From contig NZ_CP119803.1 of the NCBI RefSeq assembly GCF_029338355.1, forward strand, positions 99,479 through 163,478: 64,000 bases of DNA, in the 5' to 3' direction. The translations under genes and the position numbers were made by a program. The number at the start of each line of letters is the position of its first letter. Positions within the stretch are counted from its first letter, which is position 1. The notes beneath the pieces were generated by a model. It was not told the origin of the DNA. It did no database searches and saw only the letters and a list, made by a program, of their open reading frames with translations. Positions 25,189 through 35,024 of the stretch are shown here, piece after piece. Source of the DNA: Halosegnis marinus. Lineage in GTDB: Archaea; Halobacteriota; Halobacteria; Halobacteriales; Haloarculaceae.

Positions 25189-28100
25189 TAGTCGGCGCCC
25201 TCCTCTGTGTCCATCGCGTCCCGCGTGACTGTTGCGCCCTCAAACTGGATTGTGTTCACTTCATCGGGGGTCCCAGCGTCTTTCCGCCGGTTCCAGAGGT
25301 ACAACAGGAGGGCTGCGCCACCGATCACGACGACGATCGGCCCGAGCGTCGTGATTGTCGTTGTGAGAACGCCCGGGGCGACGAGCTCTGCACCAAACAC
25401 GAGAATGCCGGCGGCAACAAGCGCGTACAGCGCCAGCGACTGGACACCGACCCGGCGCATGAACAACGGAACGCCGGCCAGGAGTCCAACGAGGATGAGC
25501 ACGCGGACAGTCGCCGCCGGAATGAGACCCCCCGCGCCGAGAGAGATCGCTGTGAGCATCACGACACCACCGGCGAGCCATGTTTCCTGCTTCAGAATGC
25601 GGAAGCCCACACCCAGGAGCGACAGAAACATCGAGCCGACTGTTGTGATGACGGTGCCAACGCCACCAGCCAAGCGACCGATAAGCCCCGATACACCGCC
25701 ACGGCCGTCGTTGGTGTCGCGCTGGGTACCGGTCTCGGTATCGCTGTCGTGACTGCGACGGAGCCGACCAACGACGAGCACGACGGCGATTAGTAGTCCC
25801 AGTCCTGCGCCGCCTGCGAGGAGAATCGACACCAGGTTTCCGGTGAAAAAGCCGCCCCTCTCGTTTGAGGTGCCATCCGACGGGCCAGCCCCGCCCGCCA
25901 CCGAGGCGTTCTCACTACCGTCCACGTGCTCGATACGGACTATCTGTGGCTCGTCGCTGATATCGAAGATTGCTGGTGACTCGGCTTCGTCCTCGGCGAG
26001 CTGGATGCCGCGTGAGACGGATTGGAGCCGGTAGGTCTCGCCCGTCGTCGTGTTGTGATACGCGATGGTCAGCTCGTCGCCATCGTACTCACCAGGGGAG
26101 ATAGCGAACGTCGGTGCCGTTGGATCGGGATCGATGACAGTCACCTCGACGTCGCCCGTCTCGACGGACACCGACACCGGGAGTGTCCGCATCGTCGCCT
26201 CGCCGTCTGCCGTCGCGTTTTGCATGACGACACGCTGCCCACCGGTCGATTCTGAGACCCATGACGACGACTGGTTCCATGTTGCAGCGTCGATGTAGTG
26301 GATAACGTTCGCCCGTGAGGTGTTGCCGACATCAATCGCGAGCGGCTCACCGGGGACGCGCGAGGAGACCGCGAACGCCGTGTTGAGATCCTCACCGGCA
26401 ACCGACGGATCCAGTACCTCGATACTCCCGCCAGATGTTCGCGTGACGACGCCAGTGACGCGGACGCTTACGCGTTCAGCCTGCTCGACGGCGCCGAATG
26501 CGACCGTGAGGTTCGTCTCCTCGAGCGTGTAGCCCGGGGTGTCGACGGGCGACCACGTCTGGCCATCGCGGCGAACTTCGAGATCGCGTACGGCGACGAC
26601 GGACTTCTGGAATGGGATCGTGAGGCTTGCACTCTCACGGTTACCCGCGTAGGTGTGGCTCACCTCGTAGCTTTCTGTCCACTCTGTCGCTGTGTAGTTC
26701 GCCGTTTGCTTCGACCGCGCTGTATGTTCGTAGCTGATACCAACGCGAGCAGTCGGTGCATCGCTCGACAGCGACGGGGCCGCCGAGACACTGACCGTGT
26801 TCTCGCCCGGCTGTATCCACGACGCGTCGGCTGTGTAGGTTGCCGTCTCGCCGTCCGCCAGCTGGCCGGCGTGTGTGATCGTTTGTCCGTTGATGTTCAC
26901 CGTCGCGTCCTCCGTGACGGTTCGCTCCTGGAGGGTCAGCTCGACGGTCGCGCTTGACCAGCCCGTCGTCGACATGGAAGCGGTGTGCGTGCCGGTCGCG
27001 AGGGGGCCGATGTCGAACGTCCGCGTCTCGCCGTCGGATAGGAGGCCCGAGACGGACGCCTCGGCCGTCCCGTCGCCGTCAAGGTCCACGGCTGGATCCT
27101 CAGTGGCCATCCGCTCTGTCGCCGTCAGGTTCCAGCTGGCGCGCCCGCTCGTGAGCGTCGTCGTTATCTGTTGGGTGCCAATCGCGAGACCGGCCGTGTC
27201 GACCGTCTGCGTTTCACCGTCGCGGATCACGCCGGTGTAGCTTGCGTCGGGCGAGCCGTCGCCATCGAGATCGACGGCTGGGTCCTTCGTCGCGGTGACC
27301 GCGTCGGCGGTGATGGTCCAGTCCACGACGCCCGCACCCGTCGATGTCTCCACCGTGCGCGAGCCGGCTGTTAGTTCGGAGATGGGGACAGACGCGCTTG
27401 CACCAGGCGCTATCTGCCCGTTGTAGCTCGCCTCGGGAGCGCCGTCGCCGTCGAGATCCACGGACGGGTCCTCGGTGATGAACGTCTCGTCGGCGGTGAT
27501 GGTCCAGCCAGTCGTCCCCGCGGTCGTCGACGTGTCGACGGTCGGCGTCCCCGTGCCGAGGTTCGGGAGCGATAGCTGGCTCGTCTGCCCGGTTGTGAGG
27601 ATACCATTGTGCGAGGCATCCGGCGTACCATCACCGTCGATGTCTACTGACGGGTCCTCCGTCGCCGTGCGCTCAGTGAACGAGAACGAGTAGTCGGGCA
27701 CGGGCCCGGAGCCGGCACTGGTCGTGACCGTGCTGTCACCGGTGGCGAGCGATGGGACCTCCACCGTCACGGTGTCGCCGGCTTGGTAGACGCCGGTCGC
27801 GCTCGCTTCGGGAGAGCCGTCACCGTCGATGTCCACCGACGGGTCCTCCGTCGCCGTTCGTTCCGTGTAGTCAAGCGACCAGTCCGGGGCGGGACCCGAA
27901 GAGGACCCAGTATCGACCGTCTGCGTGCCGGTCGTCAATTCCGAGAGGCTGAGCGTCGTCGTCTGGCCTTGCGTGAATACCCCGGCCGCGGTCGCCTCCG
28001 CGGTTCCATCACCGTCGATATCCACCGAGGGGTCCTCGGTTGCGCTTCGCTCGTTCATCCGAAGGCTAGCGTCGAACTCGCCGCCATTCGAGGCAATCGT

Positions 28101-30217
28101 GATCTCGGTTACAGACGTATCCAGTGCGGGAAGTTCGACTGTCTGAGTCCCACCGCTCCCGATAAACCCGGCATAGTACGACTCACCGTTGTCCAAATCG
28201 ACGTTCACGTTGCCGGGTTCGGAGACAGCCGTGATGTCCGCTGCCTGATTATAGGTACTGCTGTCATCGGTCCGAAGCGCGGCTTCGTCTGTCGAATCCA
28301 TCGGAATCACTGGTCGCCCACTATCGGGGGACAGGAACATCACCGTCACATAGCTGTACCCTCCGGGATCGAAGTCACTGATGCCCACGTTGGCGGTACC
28401 ACTATTCTGCCCACTTGGTGGAGTGAACGACCCTACGTATGTCATGGAGCCCGTGTCGAGCGTTTGATCGGGCATTCCCCGCTCCAAATATATCTCAAGA
28501 TGCCCGCCGTCTACCAGCGAATTGCGGCTCCACCTAATGTCGAGGTCGGTGATCGTTCCCCCATTCGGAACCGGGATTCCGTAGTTGTGGAATCGGTTTG
28601 CGGGCCCGATAGTGTCCTGAGTGTCGAACGCGTTCGCCGTCAGCGTCCGCCCCGTGATTTCGATCTCCGGCTCGTTGTTCGACGATGGCCCAGTGGGGTC
28701 GAGGTTTCCGTCTACAGATATTCCCCGGCTGAACGTTCCGTAGGTTGCGACGATGTTCGACCACGAGTAATCGTTCGACGTCGTCGTCGTCCGGCCCGTA
28801 AGCGTCACCTGCGCGTTCGTCGGCTCCAGGTTTCCGCTGACGGAGACGGTGTCACCGTCGATTCCACTCGCGATCGCGGCCGTGTTCGAGCCACGCCCTT
28901 CGAGCGTCACCGTCGGCTCGTTGTTCGTCGACGGGCCGGTCGGATCGAGGTTCCCGCCCACGCTGACCGACGACCCGCTCGCACCGGAGACCGTGCGGCT
29001 GTTCGTGGGGACCTGCCCTTCGAAGGAGATGGTCGCGTTCTGCGGCGGGGCGTTCCCGTCGACCGCGATGGTCGTCCCCGAGCCCGCGCCGCTCCACGTC
29101 TGCCTGGTCGTCGTTTCGACGCCAGTAAACTGGATGAGCCCGTTCTCCGCCGGGATGTTCCCCCCGACGGTGATGTCTTTCGTGTCGCCGGTTGAGGCCC
29201 CTGCAGTCGACCACGACTGCTGGGTCGTCGTCTCGACGCCGTGGAACGTCACCGACTCGCCCGTCGGGGCGAGGTTCCCGTCAACGGTCACCGATGTCGA
29301 ACCGCCCGATCCGAGATCCGTCCCCATCCACGAGGCAACCCGCGACTCGGTCGTTCCCGTGAGCGTCACCGTTGGCGAGCCGTTCGGCCCGGTCGCGTTC
29401 GCGTTGCCGCCCACCTGATACTGGAAGCTCTCACCGTTGAGCAGCGTCGATGCCGAGACGTTATCCCATGAGCGCGACTCCACGCCAGTTAGCGTGACGG
29501 TGAAGTTCTCGACACCCGCGGCACCGGCGTCACTCATATTGTAGGTCCATGAGGCGCCATCCTGCGCCGGGTCGGCGGAGACAGACACACTCCCTCGAAG
29601 TAGACCGTGTTCGTCGAAAAATGTTCGAAGCGAACGAGGGCATACGTCTGGGCGTTGGCCTCGACGTACCGAATCGGCTGGGTCGTCCGTTCGTCCGTCT
29701 CGCTGTTCACGACCGTCGCGAACGCTGGCGTTCGTCCAAGCGCTTGTTCGAGCGCCTGTTGTGGGATGCCGACAACACGGCCGATGTCGCGATCCGAGGT
29801 GAAATTCATCGCAAAGTCCGGGTCGACGCTGTCGCCATCAAACGTGAGCTCGACAGTGAGCGAGTCGGCGGCGTCCGTCGCTTGAACGCCCGCGAAATCA
29901 TCGGCAGAGATGTCGTTGAATTCCGATTGGATGGCTGCCGGGAGCCCGGACGTGACTGACGAGGCAGGACCATCCCACTCGACGTCGTCTGTAGTGGTCG
30001 TCGTGTTGTTCACGGGCACGCTCGCGAATGTGTCAGTGTCCGCGCCACCGAGCGCTGGGGCGGGCGCGTGCGGGGCCGGTGGCGCACCCGGTGGCGTCGC
30101 GGGCGCTTTTGTCCCCGAGAGCGCGATTGCGGGCGCGACCATGCTCGTCGCGAGCAAGAGCGCGAACATGACTGCAAGCGCTCGCGCGCCGACGCGGGTA
30201 CCGGCCTGGCTACGCAT
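25188..30217 (-). CDS. Giant repeat-containing surface protein, frameshifted near its N-terminus
   Basis: Two frames join into about 1676 residues. The first has a signal peptide (ALAVMFALLLATSMVAPAIA) and a Pro/Ala linker, ending FEHFSTNTVYFEG. The second starts VSVSADPAQDGASW. Adding one base in the C3 run at 29592-29594 fuses them. The body has about eight short beta repeats with VDGNLDPTG-type cores, then six units of about 68 residues starting TEDPSVDIDGDG. The DxDxDG loops resemble calcium-binding loops. A strand-rich domain follows, then four to five transmembrane helices and a short cytoplasmic tail near the C-terminus. This is probably an S-layer-like or spike protein displayed on cells, vesicles or virions. 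Low similarity to named proteins is expected. Confidence 0.72.
25829..25847. other. Isolated ORB-like box inside a coding region
   Basis: ACACCAGGTTTCCGGTGAA differs from the local ORB consensus at one fixed position but lies within the giant surface gene, over 8 kb from the origin. Confidence 0.35.
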
Positions 30218-30233
30218 GTGTGATCACCTCTAG
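30218..30233 (-). promoter_or_regulatory. Strong Shine-Dalgarno site for the giant surface protein
   Basis: On the minus strand AGAGGTGATCAC ends 2 nt before the ATG at 30217, complementary to the 16S rRNA 3' end (GATCACCTC). Such a perfect SD is unusual beside the leaderless-style starts elsewhere, and supports this start and high expression. A gap of about 170 bp separates it from the MCM gene. Confidence 0.5.
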
Positions 30234-30403
30234 TCCCGCTGCCCGCGTGCGCGCCGGCCCAGTACTGTCCCGGCCTGCGCGTCCACCGCGGCGCGGACGG
30301 TGCGCGTCAGCCGCACGTGCGGCCGTAGACGCGGTCGTGTGGACCGAGGCGTGCGTCGACGCGTCGCGGTTGCAGGCGAGCACACGCGCTGGCCTGTGGG
30401 CGT

Positions 30404-32302
30404 TCACAGGCCCACCTCGCCCGGGCGCACATCCGCGTCCACGGACCCGAACGCAGCGTTGTCGCTGGGCATGATCCCGATATCGCCGAGCGAGCGACTG
30501 ATCAGTGGCTTCGCCGTCCGAAAATCCACCTCCTCGATTTCCTCGGAGTGACGCAACCGAGCGCTCGCTTCCATCAGGCGCATCATTGCACCGATCTTCC
30601 GGGCGGTGACTGGGAGCGCAGGGAGCTCGTCGGTCATGCCCGCGGCGTCGTACTGGTCGGGGCGGTAGCGATTCGGGAGATCGGTTTTGAGGTTGGTGAA
30701 CCATGTGGTAACGAGCTGTGTCACTGCAGGATCGCGGATGACCGGCTGGTACTCTTTCGCGGCTGCGATGTAGGCGACGATCGTCCGGTCGGAGAGATCG
30801 GATTCGATGGTGTGTCGCTGGGCGTCAGGGAGGGCCTCTCCCCGCGCTTGCTTGCCGGCTGCCGTCCGGCTGGTCACCATCATCTCGGCGAGTGATTCGA
30901 CGAACGCCTCCTCGGTGCGCTCACGGACGACGAACATCAGATCGAACCGGGAGAGGAGCGGGGACTGGAGATCGACTTGGTCGGCGATTTCTGTGCTCGG
31001 ATCGATATGCCCTCCGGTGGGATTGCCCGCGGCCAACAGTGCCGTCTTGGCTGGGAGCATCGCGTTCTTGCCGGCCTTCGAGATGAGGACGCGTTGGGAC
31101 TCAAGCGCCGTATGGAGCGCATCGAGATCCGCAGTGGCACCCTTGTCGAGCTCGTCGACGACCGCCAACCCCTCGTGGGCTAAGACGAGCGTGCCGGCGT
31201 CGATCGACCACTGCTCATCCGAAAACGAGTCCTTCGAGATCGCTGCGGTGAGGCCGGCGCTAGACGAGCCCGTTCCATCCGTGATTGCTCCGCGCGGCGA
31301 GAGCTCGTAGGCCCGCTCAAGCAGGCCTGTCTTGTCGGTGCCCGGGTCCCCGAGGAGGTAGATGTGTGAGTCACCGCGGTAGTACCGCCCGCCATCGGAT
31401 TCGCGTGCCCACCCGCCGAACAGCTGGAGGAGCAAGGCGAGCTTGATGTGTTCATCGCCCGCGTGGCCGGGGGCGAATTCCGAAACGAGGAGACGAGCTG
31501 TGTTCGGATGCGTACGAATCGTCTCGATCTCCTCGGCGTAGGCGTCCGTGTCGATCTCGGCGAACGAGTCTTCCTCGGTCGTGACGGCTTGGCCGATGAG
31601 CTGCTTTTTCCAGACGACCTTGCCTTTGTTGTACACCGGCGTGACGCGGCCGGTCACGGTGACACGCGTCCCGCCCTCGATCGCGTCATCGCCGGCGAGA
31701 TCACCGCTCACGTGGACATCGATATTCTCCGTCTCGCCTTGGGCCTGCTCTGGCGGCTGTTGAAGCCGGATCTTCTGGTGATTCGTCCACTCGCTTTGTG
31801 CTTCCTTCAGCCGGAAGGGCCCCTGCAGCTCACAGCCGGCGCATTCGTTCGGCTCACGCATCATGCCCGACGGCGGCTGTGTAACCCGGGTGAGCGTCTC
31901 GCACCGCAGGCAGCTGAACGCGCCCAGCTGCAGCTTTGGATTCACCTCCGTCCGTTTGGTGATCTGTCCCTCGACATCGATGAGCCGGGACATCGTGTCT
32001 GCGGGTGAAAACCCGCCAACTGTGAACGTCTCCGACGCTGGAAGATCGGTGAACCGAACGTTCGCGAGTCCGAGCGGCACGTTGCGCTCCGGCAGCTCGA
32101 TATCATGGAGCGCTGCCTCTGCAGCCTCCTGTGAGCGCTCTGGTTGTCGTGGAATGTCGCTGGCCAGTCGCGTGTCGGTGACAGCGAGCTCCCTAACGGG
32201 AATGTACAGCGATCGCTCGTCTGGATACGCGTCGGCAAGCGCTCGAATGTCAGCTGCGAATTCTTCGCGAAGCACCTGCGTCCACCGCGCATCGAGGGTC
32301 AT
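30404..32302 (-). CDS. mcm: MCM replicative helicase (element-encoded)
   Basis: 632 residues from the ATG at 32302; the in-frame upstream extension looks non-coding. An N-terminal OB/zinc domain has CLRC and CAGC about 26 residues apart. The AAA+ domain has Walker A GDPGTDKT (about 316; most MCMs have A or G where this has D), Walker B LAVVDELDKG (about 385), sensor 1 LLAAGNPTGG and the Arg finger SPLLSRFDLMFV (about 450). A C-terminal lid follows. The family forms hexamers that unwind origins after Orc1 loading. It is embedded in the membrane-protein run rather than beside orc1, so replication and the export module travel together. Confidence 0.88.
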   Translation of the reverse strand: MTLDARWTQVLREEFAADIRALADAYPDERSLYIPVRELAVTDTRLASDIPRQPERSQEAAEAALHDIELPERNVPLGLANVRFTDLPASETFTVGGFSPADTMSRLIDVEGQITKRTEVNPKLQLGAFSCLRCETLTRVTQPPSGMMREPNECAGCELQGPFRLKEAQSEWTNHQKIRLQQPPEQAQGETENIDVHVSGDLAGDDAIEGGTRVTVTGRVTPVYNKGKVVWKKQLIGQAVTTEEDSFAEIDTDAYAEEIETIRTHPNTARLLVSEFAPGHAGDEHIKLALLLQLFGGWARESDGGRYYRGDSHIYLLGDPGTDKTGLLERAYELSPRGAITDGTGSSSAGLTAAISKDSFSDEQWSIDAGTLVLAHEGLAVVDELDKGATADLDALHTALESQRVLISKAGKNAMLPAKTALLAAGNPTGGHIDPSTEIADQVDLQSPLLSRFDLMFVVRERTEEAFVESLAEMMVTSRTAAGKQARGEALPDAQRHTIESDLSDRTIVAYIAAAKEYQPVIRDPAVTQLVTTWFTNLKTDLPNRYRPDQYDAAGMTDELPALPVTARKIGAMMRLMEASARLRHSEEIEEVDFRTAKPLISRSLGDIGIMPSDNAAFGSVDADVRPGEVGL

Positions 32303-32572
32303 GCCGGCCACCCCTGGGCATGCGTGTGGAGTGTAAGGCCCCGATCGATCCCCCGCCCCGGGGGGCTTGTCACATTCCGACTCTGAATGCGCGCGTACAA
32401 CTGGTGTCGGCTCCCCGAGACAACCTCGAAAAAACGAGGCCGCCGGGGCCTGGGGACGCACCGCGGGCCGATAGGGAGATGGGTGGAATGGGGTGTTTCG
32501 AGCGGCTGCAAGCGCTGGGTCCCATCGGTTGTTGGCGCGGCTGCTGGTACTGTGTGTTCCCTGTGAGAATGC

Positions 32573-34108
32573 TCAGTCATCCGCGATCGCCTCCGTGATG
32601 CCACTGATCTCGCCTTGGGCTGGCTTCGGCAGCCGAGCCACGACCGTCTCCTCGCTCGGTGTGGTCGTCGGTGTCGGCTCCATGACGAGCTCGACGTAGC
32701 GGCCGTCTGTGCTCTCACGGAGCGGCGCACAGAAGCGCAGGCCATCAATCGGCGACACCAGCTCGTCGATTATCTCGCCGGAGTCGACCGAGATACTGCC
32801 CGAGCCGGGATCCTTGACGAGGAGCCGATGGGCGTGGGCGTTCTGCCACTCGCCGAAGATTGTGTCATCGAAGGCGAGCTCACGCGAGACGGTCTCATCG
32901 GACGCGGCTTGGACATCGGCGGGCGGCTCGAATCGGATCTTCACCCAGCGTGAGGCCCACTCGTTGTCGCTCGGCTCAGCGATGTTTCCCCAACCGAACA
33001 GTGAGAATTCGTTTTCGACGAAGCAGATCCCGGTGCCCTGGGGCTGCCCGGAGAGAATGTCGGTCTCCATCGGCACCTTCTGCATTCCGAGCGGATAGCT
33101 CGACCGCCGGCCTTGCGTTGGGTTTGGCGAGCCATCCGCTAGCTGGATGTGCCATTTGAACTCACGGCGGACGATCTCGTGGACGTTTCGGCCACGGTGA
33201 CCGAAGAAAAACAGCGAGAGTTTGCGCTTGCGTGAGGCTGCCCACAGCGACCGAAGCAGCTCGATCTTGTCGTGGAGGCGGCCTTCGGCGTTCGAGGCGC
33301 TTTGCTTGATGAAGTCGCCACACTCGTCGAACAGCAACGACCACCACTCGTTGAACGGGCCGTACTCAGCTCGGGCGACAATGAACGCGAACCACCAGTC
33401 GATGGTCCGGGTGCCGGGGTCGTGGACCGGGTCATCACTCTCCCATGCGGGCGTGAACTCGAACGTACCAGTCACACGGTCGGTGCGCTCGATGACGGTC
33501 GAACAGCCGGCGAATGATGGGTCCGGGTAGACGACATTGAACGTGCCTGCGGGACGCTCGCTGATTTGATCGAGGAGATCGTAGACATCGTCGTAGTAGA
33601 CCACCTCGCGAACGAGCTCGTCGAGACGCTCGTTGGCGAGCGGTTGGAGGCGGTCATCGCTTTCCTCCTCCATGATTGTCCCGTCGAGCTCGACGCTCGC
33701 GGGGAGATACAACTGCGTCCAATGGCGATAGGGGAGCCAACCGGAACTTTCCGACCGGCCACGCCAGATGACTTTCTCGTCGTTTTCCTCCATGAGCCGC
33801 GGCGACAAGTTCCGGGCGAACGTCGTCTTCCCGGCGTCACGCTCGGCCGTGATGAAACAGTCCGTGGCCTTGTTCGAACGCGCACGTTCGGCCGACTGTT
33901 CGTGGATGAACGTGTCCGGGTAGACCATCCGCCCGAACTTGTGCTCGCAAAACGCCTCGAGATCGAAGCTCGGAATCGAGAACTTGCCGCGGATCTCCTG
34001 AGCATCCGATTCGTAGTACTTTGGCGCGCGATGGTCACGAAGGACTTCATAGCCCTGCAGTGTTCGCTCGCCCCAGTCGTAGCCGTCCGGTGGTGTTTGG
34101 TGTGGCAT
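32573..34108 (-). CDS. P-loop ATPase of the surface/export module (HerA/VirB4- or packaging-like)
   Basis: 511 residues, no signal peptide. Walker A ERDAGKTT (about 90), Walker B WWSLLFDECGDF (about 258), then a LLRSLWAASRKRKLSLFFFGHRG stretch whose conserved-looking Gln/Arg region resembles the sensor of RecA/FtsK-type pumps. The P loop lacks the usual Gly-rich beginning (xxDAGKTT). About 270 bp separate its stop from the MCM gene. Surrounded by membrane proteins, it is best explained as the energy source for DNA or protein transport, or for particle assembly. The exact class (FtsK-HerA, VirB4 or viral packaging) is not resolved. Confidence 0.65.
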   Translation of the reverse strand: MPHQTPPDGYDWGERTLQGYEVLRDHRAPKYYESDAQEIRGKFSIPSFDLEAFCEHKFGRMVYPDTFIHEQSAERARSNKATDCFITAERDAGKTTFARNLSPRLMEENDEKVIWRGRSESSGWLPYRHWTQLYLPASVELDGTIMEEESDDRLQPLANERLDELVREVVYYDDVYDLLDQISERPAGTFNVVYPDPSFAGCSTVIERTDRVTGTFEFTPAWESDDPVHDPGTRTIDWWFAFIVARAEYGPFNEWWSLLFDECGDFIKQSASNAEGRLHDKIELLRSLWAASRKRKLSLFFFGHRGRNVHEIVRREFKWHIQLADGSPNPTQGRRSSYPLGMQKVPMETDILSGQPQGTGICFVENEFSLFGWGNIAEPSDNEWASRWVKIRFEPPADVQAASDETVSRELAFDDTIFGEWQNAHAHRLLVKDPGSGSISVDSGEIIDELVSPIDGLRFCAPLRESTDGRYVELVMEPTPTTTPSEETVVARLPKPAQGEISGITEAIADD

Positions 34109-34116
34109 AGTGAGAA

Positions 34117-35024
34117 TCAGCCCTGTGGTGCGCCGACATCGTCGACACGCTCTTCGCTCGATTCACCAGCGACGGCTGCGAGCCCACGCACGCAGCGATT
34201 GGTCGCCGGGAGGAGATACCGCGCCGCTAACTGCTCGCGCTCGCGGACGGCCGCCGGGCAGCATCGACGAGAACACCCCTGGCGGCACGTTGTGAGAGGA
34301 TTCGATGCTCCAGGTGGTCGCCGCCGGGTACGTTTCGGATTTCGCCCCACGTGGCGTGGTCGAGCCGTTGGAACCAGGCCTCGACATCGCGGACTGACGT
34401 GAACCCATCGAGGAAGCTCTCCAGGGCAGCTGTCTGGAGCGCGAAGTACTCCTCGAAGGCTGGTCGAAGCGCGAAGAACGGTGACTTGTCTGGATCCGGC
34501 GGGTTGGCTTCGACAGCATACTCAGTTGCAGACGTCCGGAGCTCGCGATACGCGGCGAGCGCGGCCGGCCGCAGATACCGTGAGCGCAGTCGATGGCGCG
34601 CGGCTCTTGCGGCCGCGTCTGTGAGATCGTGCGCTGGCGAAACACGGGTACGTGCGGGCTCGTGGCATAGCGCTGCGAGCGTCGTCCGCTCGTGTGTGTC
34701 CGCGAGCGCGAAGTAGATCCGATCGGCGAGCCGGCCGAACGAACAGTACTGGAAGCGGAGCATCCATTCCAGCAAGGCTCGGCGATCGGCGAAGCCGTCG
34801 GTGAAGGTGCCGATCGCACGACGCTGATGATCGTTGAGGTTCCGGAGGGCCGGATGTGCGTCATGTGGGCCATCCGATGTCCCCCTCGGCCCCGATATGG
34901 GCTCGGGCGGCTCTTCCTCAGGGGTGGGTGCGCCTCGCTCACCTGGGACCCCCACACCGCGCTTGCCCGTTGCCACTGGCATGTTCGAATCGGGCTGGAC
35001 AGTGGTGTCGCGGTTGGTGCCCAC
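34117..35024 (-). CDS. Uncharacterised helical protein, frameshifted near its C-terminus
   Basis: About 302 residues from a GTG that overlaps the preceding stop (TAGTG), after correction of one missing base at about 34254 (CCGCCGGGC region). Uncorrected, translation ends in ARRPSASASS. Corrected, it continues EREQLAARYLLPATNRCV and stops 8 bp before the ATPase. Long Ala/Arg/Leu-rich helices dominate, with a disordered Pro-rich N-terminus of about 60 residues. No membrane helix is clear. Its fixed place ahead of the ATPase suggests a cytoplasmic adaptor. Confidence 0.6.

Noticed and set aside
27783..29195. 470-codon plus-strand frame opposite the giant surface gene
   Set aside because: Arg-rich, low-complexity translation typical of a shadow of a high-GC gene; the minus-strand repeats and signal peptide make the opposite strand the real one.
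32424..32439. CCTCG-A6-CGAGG hairpin between the ATPase and MCM genes
   Set aside because: Five-base stem without a clear downstream T tract on the transcribed strand; not enough for a terminator call.
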